DNA of 64,000 nucleotides from Sinomicrobium oceani (GCF_900119185.1 NZ_FPJE01000017.1:1-64000); one strand, 5' to 3'; positions 25,968 to 35,200 are shown, counted from the first letter of the stretch. Program-made: numbers and translations. The notes: generated by a model not told the origin, from the sequence alone.

Positions 25968-27355
25968 TTTTTAAATATTTTTTTAACAATAATTGATAAT
26001 TGGTTATAGTTCAGATATGCAAATAAAATCAAAGAACAAAAGACTGTAATCATAAAAAAGAAAGTATTATGAAGCAAATTGGTCAAGCTAAACAATATGT
26101 AAATAATAGTTAAAATTACAAACCAATCATAAGGAAAGTTAATCTTGATCAATTTTTTCATGTCATTTATTCTTAGCACTAACAAGATAAAATAACCGGC
26201 TAAAATAGAAATACTCACACCATATAAGCCAATAAGCGGTGTCAATATGAATGATAGAGCAATTGTTATTATCCCTCCAATCAAGGAAGAATAAAAAACA
26301 CCTCTTGTCTTCTTTGTAGTTAAGTACCCAACCCCATAAAAAGCTGATATGGCCTTAAGAAAAACTGCATATAGCAAAATTGGTATATACTTCCACGCTT
26401 CAAAAAAATTAGCATCGACAAATCCCATTAAAAATTTAGACATGCAAGTCAGAACAATAAGTGCTCCCAATAATAGCTTAATATATTTTTTTAACACACT
26501 ACTGAACACATCCATTGACCCACTATTCTCCGATGTTATAATTGCTTTTTCTTGCCATGCCAATGTAAAAACATTCGAAAGCATCAATATAATAGTGGGA
26601 TACTTATAGGATATCGCAAAAACACCATTATCATCAACACCTAAATATAATAATATGACGTATCTCGTTGCGGAACCTATTAACCACCAACTTAAAGTAT
26701 TAGGTAAAAGAGGTAAAGAATATTTAATCATATCCTTAATTAAATACTTATCATACCCCTTTAAACCAATATAATCAATCCAATTATTTTTTATAAAAAG
26801 GAAAATAATAATAATGGAAATGGCTAAGATATTTCCCATTAAGATCCCTTCTACTTTTAGGTTGAATAAATACAAGAAGCTAATGGTAAATCCAACAAAT
26901 AAAAATGAATAAAAAACACTACTAAAAGCATACAATTTATTTCTCCCTTCCCCCCTTGTCCCCTGTTGTACTAGAGGATAAAGTATCATAAATAAAGAAA
27001 GTATATAAATATGAAGCTTATAATTAAAATTCACATAATAAGAAATTATAAAATAAAAAATTGAATAGATAATTATATTAACCCCAATAACAAAAAAGAC
27101 ATTTTTAAATATCTCTTTTTTCCTATTTTTTTCATTTTTGTCTAACAACCATCTTAATAAAGATGAATCAAATTGTAAACTAACACATGGTACAATTAAA
27201 GATATTGTGGTTAATATTAAATCATACTCACCCATTTCTTTTTTAGTTAGAAAATAGGTCATAAAAAATACCAACACGAAAGAAATTATTCTAGACGAAA
27301 AATTCCCTATCATATAAATTCCCGTGAGTTTAGATAAACTTACTTCTTTCTTCAA
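25964..27355 (-). CDS. Lipid-linked O-unit flippase (Wzx)
   Basis: A 463-residue MATE/MOP-type flippase with 12-14 predicted membrane helices along its whole length. The N-terminal region (TGIYMIGNFSSRIISFVLVF) and the pattern of paired helices with short basic loops are typical of Wzx. It moves undecaprenyl-linked repeat units to the periplasm for Wzy. Very AT-rich with many AAA/ATA codons. It is 158 bp downstream of ugd. Confidence 0.9.
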   Translation of the reverse strand: MKKEVSLSKLTGIYMIGNFSSRIISFVLVFFMTYFLTKKEMGEYDLILTTISLIVPCVSLQFDSSLLRWLLDKNEKNRKKEIFKNVFFVIGVNIIIYSIFYFIISYYVNFNYKLHIYILSLFMILYPLVQQGTRGEGRNKLYAFSSVFYSFLFVGFTISFLYLFNLKVEGILMGNILAISIIIIFLFIKNNWIDYIGLKGYDKYLIKDMIKYSLPLLPNTLSWWLIGSATRYVILLYLGVDDNGVFAISYKYPTIILMLSNVFTLAWQEKAIITSENSGSMDVFSSVLKKYIKLLLGALIVLTCMSKFLMGFVDANFFEAWKYIPILLYAVFLKAISAFYGVGYLTTKKTRGVFYSSLIGGIITIALSFILTPLIGLYGVSISILAGYFILLVLRINDMKKLIKINFPYDWFVILTIIYILFSLTNLLHNTFFFMITVFCSLILFAYLNYNQLSIIVKKIFKK

Positions 27356-27513
27356 TTCTTAATAAATATTACAGCTATAAATTTAATTACTTAAAATCTT
27401 GTTTCTACACTAACTCACTATTTTCCTGAAGGAAGAAAATCACAAGTAAAAGCAAAAAATAATCTTAACACTAGATACTATCTCTAAAAATGGTCTTGTC
27501 ATTTCCACATTAC

Positions 27514-28932
27514 TCATCCACAGCTTCCCACACCAATGATATAAATCTCAAAACCAAAGTTTTTCAATTTTTCTCTATCCAACACTGCCCTTCCATCAAA
27601 CACAAACGAAGGTTTCAGCATCAAATCATATATCCTCTGCCAGTCATAGGCCCTGAATTCATCCCATTCCGTCAATACTGCAATAGCATGTGCTTCATCA
27701 GTGGCCTTATAAGGATCATTCACCACGGTAACCAGCTTCCTGTTTTCTTTTTCATCGCGGGTATTTAAATAGTCGAGGTCTGCATAGATCTGTTCTTCTG
27801 TAACCTTGGGATCGTATACCACGATCTCCGCCTGTTCATTCAACAAGTAGTCCGCCACATGGATAGCCGCGGACTCCCGGGTATCGTTGGTGTCCTTTTT
27901 AAAGGCCCAGCCCAGGAAAGCGATCTTTTTACCGGATACCGTATTGTACAGGGTGGTCACTATATTATCGGCAAACCTTCTCTTCTGGTGATCGTTCATC
28001 AGGATGACCTGTTCCCAGTAGTCCGCCACTTCATGCAGACCGTACGACTTGGCGATATACACCAGGTTGAGAATATCTTTCTGGAAACAAGACCCTCCGA
28101 AACCTACAGAAGCCTTCAGGAATTTTGGCCCGATACGGCTGTCCGTTCCTATGGCCCGTGCTACTTCATTGACATCGGCCCCAGTCTTTTCACACAGTTC
28201 CGAAAGCGCATTGATCGACGATACCCGTTGTGCCAAAAAAGCATTAGCGGTAAGCTTGGACAACTCCGACGACCATACATTGGTGGTGAGGATATTTGCT
28301 GCAGGCACCCAATGGGCATAAACGTCTACCAGTGCCTGTATGGCTTCGGGGTTATCCCCACCGATAAGCACCCTGTCAGGAGCATGTAAATCTTCTACCG
28401 CAGTACCTTCGGCAAGGAATTCCGGGTTGGAGAGGATATCGAACTGTACCCCGCCCTCCTTTCCGGCAGGCGAGCTCCCTGTGTTGTGCAGGATGCTCTT
28501 CAGCGCCTGTGCCGTACGTACCGGAAGGGTAGATTTTTCTACCACAATTTTATCATCTTTAGCTACTCTGGCGATCTGGCGTGCACAAAGCTCTATAAAC
28601 TTCAGGTCTGCAGCCATTCCTTTTCCTTTTCCGTAGGTCTTGGTCGGTGTATTTACCGAAATAAAGATCATCTCCGCTTCATCAATAGCCTTATCCACTT
28701 CGGTAGAAAAAAACAAATTTCTGCCGCGGGCCTCTTCGACAACCTTATCCAGTCCCGGTTCGTAAACCGGAAGTTTACCCAGGTCCTCGTCGTTCCAGGC
28801 CGCTATTCTCTTCTCGTTGATATCTACAACGGTGACTTTAACATCCGGACATTTCTGGGCTATGACGGCCATGGTAGGCCCTCCGACATAACCGGCTCCT
28901 ATACAACAGATCTTGGTTATTTTTTTACTCAT
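27514..28932 (-). CDS. ugd: UDP-glucose 6-dehydrogenase, eukaryote-like type
   Basis: Oxidises UDP-glucose to UDP-glucuronate. The 472-residue protein starts [20 protein letters not shown], very like animal UGDH, and has [11 protein letters not shown], the catalytic Cys motif [10 protein letters not shown] (Cys near residue 275) and [21 protein letters not shown] in the C-terminal domain. The frame continues 45 codons upstream, but that part is unlike any UGDH, so ATG 28932 is chosen. It appears to lead the long polysaccharide operon and follows a leader-like element at 29060-29257. It implies glucuronic acid in the polymer or a derived sugar. Confidence 0.95.
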   Translation of the reverse strand: MSKKITKICCIGAGYVGGPTMAVIAQKCPDVKVTVVDINEKRIAAWNDEDLGKLPVYEPGLDKVVEEARGRNLFFSTEVDKAIDEAEMIFISVNTPTKTYGKGKGMAADLKFIELCARQIARVAKDDKIVVEKSTLPVRTAQALKSILHNTGSSPAGKEGGVQFDILSNPEFLAEGTAVEDLHAPDRVLIGGDNPEAIQALVDVYAHWVPAANILTTNVWSSELSKLTANAFLAQRVSSINALSELCEKTGADVNEVARAIGTDSRIGPKFLKASVGFGGSCFQKDILNLVYIAKSYGLHEVADYWEQVILMNDHQKRRFADNIVTTLYNTVSGKKIAFLGWAFKKDTNDTRESAAIHVADYLLNEQAEIVVYDPKVTEEQIYADLDYLNTRDEKENRKLVTVVNDPYKATDEAHAIAVLTEWDEFRAYDWQRIYDLMLKPSFVFDGRAVLDREKLKNFGFEIYIIGVGSCG

Positions 28933-29059
28933 TTTTGAACTTATGTGGATATATTGATAATCGTATTCTTCACTCTTTTTGAAAATCTCTATGATCAGAT
29001 TTTTCCTGAACTTTTTTAAGATAATATTCAAAACCCCAAAAGTACCATTATGCTTTGGC

Positions 29060-29257
29060 AAAAGCAATTAAAAAATCACAGTACCTACAACGGGCATTTC
29101 AGGCATAAATTATATTCCGCATTACACAATTTGAAAAACTTCCGTGTTCCTACCCAAAAAGAGCAAATCATAGCGAGAGCCTTAAAGTGACAAAACGCAA
29201 CGCTACAGTACTAAAAAATTACGTATTCTCCTACTTTTACGATAAGATTTAATAAAG
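29060..29257 (-). promoter_or_regulatory. Conserved upstream element 1 (JUMPstart/ops-like candidate) of the ugd-led operon
   Basis: Two blocks here match blocks upstream of the cys operon (40650-40830) in the same order and orientation. Read on the minus strand, the distal block (29194-29257) has TTTATTAAATCTTA, then AATACGT, a T-run, AGTACT and GCGTTGCGT. The proximal block (29060-29117) has ATATAATTTA and CGTTGTAGGTACTG. The GCGTTGCGT tail after AGT(A/G)CT recalls the end of the enterobacterial JUMPstart element (ops GGCGGTAGCGTG). Function as an antitermination site is inferred. Confidence 0.5.
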
Positions 29258-29269
29258 ACGTTACAATTT

Positions 29270-29520
29270 ATTAAAAAGTGAACAGAAGTTTTACGGGAAA
29301 CCAAGGACTGCCAGACATTTTCAAAGGAACGCGACCAGCAATTTTCTCAAGGGGCGTTCCGCATAAAAATGACCCTTATCACCAGGATGATGTAATCTTA
29401 TGTAGGGTGACTGCAACTCCGGGTGGCAGTGCAAACCCGCCACCAGACTGCCACGTTTCACTCGCAGTGACGTATTGATTTCGATTTGTGATCTTTTTAT
29501 AAACCACAGTAAATAATCAT
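29270..29520. repeat. Decayed copy of repeat family A
   Basis: CACCAGACTGCCACG and CGCAGTGACGTATTGAT (anchor at 29463) match the family A units at 2.7-3.7 kb. The left part is degenerate and has lost the strong dyad. No gene is present. Confidence 0.6.
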
Positions 29521-29765
29521 CTTTACCAGGAGCCCTTCTGCAAGCTTAGGAACCATCGACCAAAGGAGCTAAAGCCCACCCTGAGCACGGACCTAAGGCT
29601 GGCAGTGACATACCTGATTTTGGTTGGAACATTTCTTAAATCCTATATACAAACTGTGATTGGCAGCATGTACAAGGCATATCCGGATACGGAAAGCCTG
29701 TTAAGAATCCCCGGCTGAAAGTCCGAAAAACGGCCATTAAAGCAATCTCTTTGACACCGGAAGTA

Positions 29766-30270
29766 GTTGGGTTAGCGGCTAAACCATTCTCTTGAACCGC
29801 TAAACAGGTTACTTTGACGGCTAAACGGATTAGGTGGACCGCTTAACCGAATACGTTAACCGCGTAACCAGTTGGTTGAGCGGCGTAACCATTCCCTTGA
29901 GCCGCTAAACCGGTTACTTTGACGGCTAAACTGATTAGGTAGACCGCTTAACCCAATACGTTGACCGCGGAAGTAGTTGGTTGAGCAGCGTAACCATTTC
30001 CTTGAGCCGCTAAACCGATTACTTTGACAGCTAAACTGATTAGGTGGACCGCTTAACCCAATACGTTGACCGCATAACAAGTTGGTTGAGCGGCTAAACC
30101 ATTCTCTTGAGCCGCCAAACAGGTTGCTTTGACGGCTAAACTGATTAGGTGGACCGCATAACCAGTTGGTTAAGCGGTCAAACCAATGGCCTGTGCCGTG
30201 TACCCAAACACAAAAGCGGCGAACTTAATCAAGTCCGCCGCTAAACAGGTTGCTTTAGCCGCTAACCCAT
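29766..30270. repeat. Higher-order tandem array: 21-bp monomers in 105-bp units
   Basis: Units start with GTTGG at 29766, 29871, 29976, 30081 and 30165. The first three are exactly 105 bp, the fourth is 84 bp (one monomer missing), and the last decays. Each 105-bp unit is five 21-bp monomers sharing a core like TTGACCGCTAAAC or TTGAGCCGCTAAAC, while the five monomers differ from each other in their flanking 6-8 bases. It lies between rfbB and ugd. Because 21 is divisible by three, an open frame of heptapeptide repeats exists on the minus strand (29856-30080), which I regard as fortuitous. Confidence 0.9.
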
Positions 30271-30318
30271 CCTGGTCCGGTGTTAACATAACCTCTTACA
30301 TGGGGCTATCCGGGCCTG

Positions 30319-30338
30319 CCGGGGAATAAAAACCCCGG
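30319..30338 (-). terminator. Weak hairpin downstream of rfbB
   Basis: CCGGGG and CCCCGG arms flank an A-rich loop 69 bp past the rfbB stop. The T-run lies in the loop on the minus strand rather than after the stem, so termination is doubtful. Confidence 0.3.
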
Positions 30339-30406
30339 TAGTTTCCGCCACCGATAAACCCTAACATCCGTAAGATACTTTAAAAACGGGTCGTTTTAAC
30401 AAGCCC

Positions 30407-31444
30407 TTACGCCCCGGAATTTTCCCCCCGGTACTTCTCTACATACCACGCTACCGTCTTCCTGATACCGCTTTCAAAATTCTCTTCGGCTTTCCAGCCC
30501 AGTTTATTTTCTATTCTGGAGGCATCTATGGCATACCTCATGTCGTGCCCGGCCCGGTCTTCTACATAAGTGATCTGGTCCCGGTACGTGCCTGTTTCGC
30601 ACGGGCATTCTTCATAGAGCACATCGCAAATGGTACGGGCTACCGCATTGTTATCCTTTTCATTTTTACCACCTATATTATATACTGCTCCCGGTTCTCC
30701 GTTGTGAAAAGCCAGGTCTATACCCTTACAGTGATCTTCTACATACAACCAGTCCCGGATATTTTTACCGTCTCCGTAAATAGGTATAGGCTGCCCGGCC
30801 AGCGCTTTACGAATAATGGTAGGTATCAGTTTTTCATCGTGCTGCTTCGGGCCATAATTATTGGAGCAATTGGTAATCACTGTGTTCATCCCGTAAGTGT
30901 GGCGGTAACTCCGTACAATCATATCGGAAGACGCTTTACTGGCCGAGTAGGGTGAATTGGGGGCATACGGGGTCTCTTCGGTAAAAAGCCCCGTGTCACC
31001 GAGACTTCCGTAGACCTCATCGGTGGAAATATGGTGAAAACGACAACCTTCGTAAGGGGTTTTGCAGGAAAACGGGGCCATCATCCAGTATTTGTAAGCC
31101 ACATCGAGCAGGGTAAATGTTCCTTTGACATTGGTTTCTATAAACACGGCCGGGTTGCTGATGGAATTATCCACATGAGATTCGGCGGCAAAATGGATGA
31201 CTCCCTTGATATCAAAACGATGGAAAAGAGTCTCCAGTAATTCCCGGTCACATACATCGCCTTTGATAAAGGTGTAACGGGGATGCCCCTTCAGCTCCGC
31301 CAGGTTCTGTTCTTCCCCGGCATAAGTAACGATATCCAGGTTGACGATATGATATTCCGGGTACTTTCCCAGGAAATAGGGAATAAAATTGGAGCCTATA
31401 AAGCCCAATCCTCCGGTAACCAATATGTTCTTTTTTTCAGACAT
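30407..31444 (-). CDS. rfbB: dTDP-glucose 4,6-dehydratase
   Basis: Second step of dTDP-L-rhamnose synthesis. The 345-residue SDR protein has VTGGLGFIGSNFIPYF (about 10-25), the catalytic STDEVYGSLGD (Thr-Asp-Glu triad), and SPYSASKASSD with the YxxxK pair. RDWLYVEDHCKGI is the usual substrate-region motif. It is separated from rfbD by a repeat field and a DUF559 gene, whereas rfbD and rfbC overlap. A single copy of repeat family B lies 25 bp upstream of its start. Confidence 0.96.
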   Translation of the reverse strand: MSEKKNILVTGGLGFIGSNFIPYFLGKYPEYHIVNLDIVTYAGEEQNLAELKGHPRYTFIKGDVCDRELLETLFHRFDIKGVIHFAAESHVDNSISNPAVFIETNVKGTFTLLDVAYKYWMMAPFSCKTPYEGCRFHHISTDEVYGSLGDTGLFTEETPYAPNSPYSASKASSDMIVRSYRHTYGMNTVITNCSNNYGPKQHDEKLIPTIIRKALAGQPIPIYGDGKNIRDWLYVEDHCKGIDLAFHNGEPGAVYNIGGKNEKDNNAVARTICDVLYEECPCETGTYRDQITYVEDRAGHDMRYAIDASRIENKLGWKAEENFESGIRKTVAWYVEKYRGENSGA

Positions 31445-31468
31445 GTCTCTTGTTTATTTTTTTGTTTG

Positions 31469-31591
31469 CCCTCCGTCCCGGACCTCAGAAATGGAAGGGA
31501 ATCAATATCTCCATAATTGGCTTCACTCATTTCCCATGACAAAAACTTTCTCCGAAATTCCGCTCTCTTTAGGGCCGGGGTAACGGAATTT
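31469..31591. repeat. Single diverged copy of repeat family B
   Basis: Begins CCCTCCGTCCCGGACC and ends with the dyad AAATTCCG...CGGAATTTC, as in the array at 32061-32814, but lacks the middle CCCTAAAGGGTGGGACGG. It sits between rfbB and the DUF559 gene. Confidence 0.8.
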
Positions 31592-31616
31592 CACGCCTCA
31601 AACACTCTCTATTTCT

Positions 31617-32018
31617 TCATTCCGCATTAAGATTATATATCATTTCTCTAATCTCCAGCATTACCGTATCTATATTATTTAAAACCTGATCGTTTGTAAA
31701 TCTAATAACTTTTATTTCCTGGAATGTAAGTAACTCCTCCCTTTCCAAATCCAGTTTCTTCTGTTCCGGGTTGTTATGATATTCACCATCCAACTCAATA
31801 ACCAGCTTTAGTTTGTGACAATAAAAATCGGCAATAAATTTATGTATGGGGTGTTGTCTCCGAAACTTATATCCATCCAATTTATTTCCTTTTAATTCTT
31901 CCCATAGCAATTTTTCAGCTTCGGTCATGCTCTCCCTTAAGACTTTAGCTCTCGCAAAAATCTGAGCAAAGGCACCTTTCCACATGCTTTCATCGTGATA
32001 TGGGTGTTTTTTGTTCAT
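31617..32018 (-). CDS. DUF559 / Vsr-like endonuclease-domain protein
   Basis: A 133-residue protein of the DUF559 family, related to the very-short-patch-repair nuclease fold. Visible are the helix ARAKVLRESMTEAEKLLWEEL (about 23-43), GYKFRRQHPIHKFIADFYC, and the PD-(D/E)xK-like core KLVIELDGEYHNNPEQKK with Asp/Glu ligands. Stand-alone DUF559 genes are frequent in Bacteroidota and their role is unknown. This one is embedded in repeat family B, with one copy downstream and five upstream, inside the rhamnose operon and in the same direction. It is probably mobile or a passenger, not part of rhamnose synthesis. Confidence 0.87.
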   Translation of the reverse strand: MNKKHPYHDESMWKGAFAQIFARAKVLRESMTEAEKLLWEELKGNKLDGYKFRRQHPIHKFIADFYCHKLKLVIELDGEYHNNPEQKKLDLEREELLTFQEIKVIRFTNDQVLNNIDTVMLEIREMIYNLNAE

Positions 32019-32060
32019 TTCCTGTTTAAACCATAAAATCTGTTTATAGTAACCTGGGCG

Positions 32061-32814
32061 CCCTCCGTCCTGGACCCCAGCCCTAAAGGGTGGGACGGAG
32101 GGAAATCAACATCTCTACAACTAGCTGCACTCATTTCCCTAGACAAAACCTTCTCCGAAATTCCGCTCCCTTTAGGGCCGGGGGTAACGGAATTTCAAGC
32201 TCGTATCCTGCCCCCTCCGTCCTGGACCCCAGCCCTAAAGGGTAGGACGGAGGGGAATCAGTATCTCTATTTATTAATTTTGCCTCTTTCCCTCAACAAA
32301 ACCTTCTCCGAAATTCCGCTCCCTTTAGGGTCGGGGTAACGGAATTTCAAGTTCATATCGTCTGCCCCCTCCGTCCCGGACCCCCAGCCCTAAAGGGTGG
32401 GACGGAGGGGTATCAACATATCTACATATTAACTTCACTCATTTCCCTCAACAAAAACTTCTCCAAAATTCCGCTCCCTTTAGGGTCGGGGTAACGGAAT
32501 TTCAAACTCGTATCCTCTGCCCCCTCCGTCCTGGACCCCAGCCCTAAAGGGTGGGACGGAGGGAAATCAACATCTCTACAACTAGCTGCACTCATTTCCC
32601 TCAACAAAAACTTCTCCGAAATTCCGCTCCCTTTAGGGTCGGGGTAACGGAATTTCAAACTCGTATCCTCTGCCCCCTCCGTCCTGGACCCCAGCCCTAA
32701 AGGGTGGGACGGAGGGAAATCAACATCTCTACAACTAGCTGCACTCATTTCCCTATACAAAACCTTCTCCGAAATTCCGCTCCCTTTAGGGCCGGGGGTA
32801 ACGGAATTTCAAGC
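32061..32814. repeat. Tandem array of repeat family B (five copies, about 153 bp each)
   Basis: Copies begin with CCCTCCGTCC at 32061, 32213, 32367, 32522 and 32675. Each unit has two dyads: CCCTCCGTCC...GGGACGGAGGG and AAATTCCG...CGGAATTTC, the latter enclosing CCCTTTAGGG. The units are highly alike, so the array is recent or kept uniform by recombination. The last unit ends at the rfbD stop codon. No credible gene; open frames here are translated repeat. Confidence 0.92.
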
Positions 32815-33672
32815 TCACCCCACCCCTTCCAAACACTCCCTCAAACTATCTCTCCAGTACGGGATATCTGTTTTAAAGTCCCTTTTAAAAGCCTGCTTGC
32901 TCAACACGGAAAATTTCGGCCTTTTTGCTTTGGTCGGATATTCGGAAGACGGAACGGGGATGACCTTGCAGGGTAATTTACCGTATTCCATGACCGCCTT
33001 TGCAAAATCGTACCAGGAGCATACGCCTTCGTTGGTATAGTGATAGGTTCTTACCCCGTCGTGATCTGATTGCGGTACTATCCTTAGAATTGCTGCGGCC
33101 AGGTCGGCGGCATTCGTGGGGGTTCCTACCTGGTCGTCTACAACCTGGAGCGTATCCCGTTCTTTGCCGAGTTTCAGCATGGTCTTTACAAAATTGTTCC
33201 CGTGAAGACCATATACCCAGGAGGTACGAATAATTACGGACTGCGGCGGATTGATTGCCCGCATCGCTGCCTCCCCTTCCCATTTCGTTCTACCGTAAAC
33301 GCCCAGAGGAGCTACGGGGTCTGTTTCGAGGTAGGGGCTGTTCTTTTGTCCGTCAAAAACATAGTCGGTAGAGATATGTACCAGCTTCAGTCCGTATGCT
33401 TTGCTGGCCTCGGCAAGGATGGCTACGGCATGGCTGTTGATCTTTTCGGCTTCTACGGGGTGGTCTTCTGCGGCGTCTACAGCGGTGTAAGCGGCACAGT
33501 TGATAATGGCTTTTACAGGGTGTTCTTCCAGGAAGCGGGCTACCTGTCCGGCATCGGTAATGTCCAGGGTATCCCGCGAGACCAGGATAAAATCTTCCTC
33601 ACACCCCGCAGACCATGCTGCAAGGGCCCTCCCTACCTGCCCGGAAGCCCCGGTGACCAGTATTTTACTCAT
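32815..33672 (-). CDS. rfbD: dTDP-4-dehydrorhamnose reductase
   Basis: Last step of dTDP-L-rhamnose synthesis, NADPH-dependent. The 285-residue protein has the ILVTGASGQVGRAL start (residues 4-17), STDYVFDGQKNSPY, the YGRTKWEGE catalytic YxxxK, and RTSWVYGLHGNNFVKTML. It overlaps rfbC by 8 bp. Its stop codon directly abuts the repeat B array. Confidence 0.96.
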   Translation of the reverse strand: MSKILVTGASGQVGRALAAWSAGCEEDFILVSRDTLDITDAGQVARFLEEHPVKAIINCAAYTAVDAAEDHPVEAEKINSHAVAILAEASKAYGLKLVHISTDYVFDGQKNSPYLETDPVAPLGVYGRTKWEGEAAMRAINPPQSVIIRTSWVYGLHGNNFVKTMLKLGKERDTLQVVDDQVGTPTNAADLAAAILRIVPQSDHDGVRTYHYTNEGVCSWYDFAKAVMEYGKLPCKVIPVPSSEYPTKAKRPKFSVLSKQAFKRDFKTDIPYWRDSLRECLEGVG

Positions 33673-34237
33673 ATAACGCTGTTTTCGGTTCGAAATATTC
33701 GGCTTCCCTGAAAAGGGGTTGCTTCCGGTCTTTTGCGGACAGGGTCAGTGCCGTTTCGGGTAGTTTCCAGTTGATCTGTAGCTCGGGATCGTCAAAACGT
33801 ATCCCGCGTTCGTTTTCGGGATGATAGTAGGCATCGGTTTTATAGGAAAAAACGGCAGTCTCGCTGAGTACGACAAAACCGTGCGCAAATCCCCGCGGAA
33901 TGAATAGCTGTTTCTTATTTTCCGCGGAAAGCTTTATGCCTACCCACTGCCCGAAGGTAGGAGACCCGATGCGGATATCGAGCGATACATCCCATACGCA
34001 GCCTTCGACTACACGCACCAGTTTGGTCTGGGCATAAGGGGGAAGCTGGTAGTGGAGTCCGCGCAACACACCCCGGGCGGACCTGGATTCGTTGTCCTGG
34101 CAGAAATGCAGTGGTAATCCTGTAAAGGCTTCAAGCCGGTCCTTCCGGAAACTTTCCATAAAATACCCCCGGTGGTCTCCGTGTATTTCGGGTTCGCAGA
34201 TAATGACCTCCGGTATTTCGGTTCGGGTAAAGTTCAT
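33665..34237 (-). CDS. rfbC: dTDP-4-dehydrorhamnose 3,5-epimerase
   Basis: Cupin epimerase of 190 residues. It shows the family markers IPEVIICEPEIHGDHRGYFMESF, RGVLRGLHYQLPPYAQTKLVRVVEG with the catalytic His, and the PRGFAHGFVVLSE segment. It overlaps rfbD by 8 bp and is separated from rfbA by a 963-bp repeat-bearing gap. Confidence 0.96.
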   Translation of the reverse strand: MNFTRTEIPEVIICEPEIHGDHRGYFMESFRKDRLEAFTGLPLHFCQDNESRSARGVLRGLHYQLPPYAQTKLVRVVEGCVWDVSLDIRIGSPTFGQWVGIKLSAENKKQLFIPRGFAHGFVVLSETAVFSYKTDAYYHPENERGIRFDDPELQINWKLPETALTLSAKDRKQPLFREAEYFEPKTALYE

Positions 34238-34599
34238 ATATTCTATTTATTCTTTAACGGGTTATGTGTCCGGCCCCCCTCGTGTTTTTTAATATCTTCG
34301 GGTCTTTTATATTTTACAGGGCCACGGATACACGAATTGTTTATTTGTCCTGTATTGTAATTGATTATGGTTAAAGCGGGGATTGTTTTATCCTTTACAC
34401 CCGTGTGTTTTTCTATACACAAAGATCACCTCTTTTTAGTATTTGACAAAATCCGATTTTAATACTACTTAGTAAGAAGTCACTGCCCTTGTTCTGAAAG
34501 CCCCCGGCTTTCTTTATCTGAAATAAGCATGTATATGTTTTTATTTATTTCGTTTCTCCCGGCAGCTGCTTTCCAATAATAAATCCAACTAAACACCCC
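34238..34599. other. Intergenic, nothing recognised
   Basis: AT-rich stretch between rfbC and repeat C. I see no gene, strong hairpin or clear promoter motif. Confidence 0.5.
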
Positions 34600-35075
34600 T
34601 CTTCATACCGATGGTCCCGATGGTCCCGATGTGTATCGGGATCGGGATCGGGAGAAGAGGGGTAGACCGCTTTATGGGACGGGGAGTTTTGACAAGCCTG
34701 AACTTTAGCGTATTTGCCTTAACGTTTGGGAGTATCCCTATGGTCCGGGATTTCAAAACCCTCCCCCCATCGCTACGCTCGGGTACCTCCCTTTATCTAA
34801 AGGGAGGAGCCTTTTGTTTTTTTCTTCTGCAGCTGCCCCGTTATAACTCAACAGAGCTCCCCTCTTGTGATGAAGAGGAGTGGACCGCTTGCGGGACGGG
34901 GAGTTTTGATAAGCCTGAACTTTGGCGTATTTGCCTTAACGTTTGCGGTTATCCCTATGATTTGGGATTTCAAAACCCTCACCCCGTAGCTGCGCTCGGG
35001 TACCTCTACTTCGACTTCGCTCAGCACAACGCCTTCATCACAAGGGAGGAGCTTTTTTTATATGCCTTTTTCTAG
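34600..35075. repeat. Repeat family C, two copies about 219 bp apart
   Basis: GACGGGGAGTTTTGA, AAGCCTGAACTTT and GCGTATTTGCCTTAACGTTTG occur in order in both copies, with GAAGAGG anchors at 34653 and 34872. Each copy includes GGATTTCAAAACCCTC and CGCTCGGGTACCTC. The first copy is preceded by a short ATCGGG microrepeat. The open frame on the plus strand here is translated repeat, not a gene. It may carry the promoter of rfbC, but none is clear. Confidence 0.8.
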
Positions 35076-35200
35076 CATACTGCCTAAATAATCAAATAAC
35101 TCTCACTCCAAAACTCACAACTAAAAGAGCGGTACTCAGTTTACGGAAGGAACTTATTTGCTGTTAACTTAAAACCAAATACACTTTTAACCCTGCATTT

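Noticed and set aside
29856-30080. Minus-strand open frame of heptapeptide repeats
   Set aside because: It arises because the 21-bp monomer is a multiple of three; neighbouring units contain stops and there is no start context or domain.
29766-30270. Regular repeats as a CRISPR array
   Set aside because: The repeats are contiguous 21-bp monomers in 105-bp units with no unique spacers, and no cas genes are present.
32422-32760. Minus-strand open frame of 112 codons
   Set aside because: It is two copies of translated repeat family B ending in the same peptide; not a gene.
34611-35075. Plus-strand open frame of 154 codons
   Set aside because: It translates the two copies of repeat C; its residues repeat in step with the DNA.
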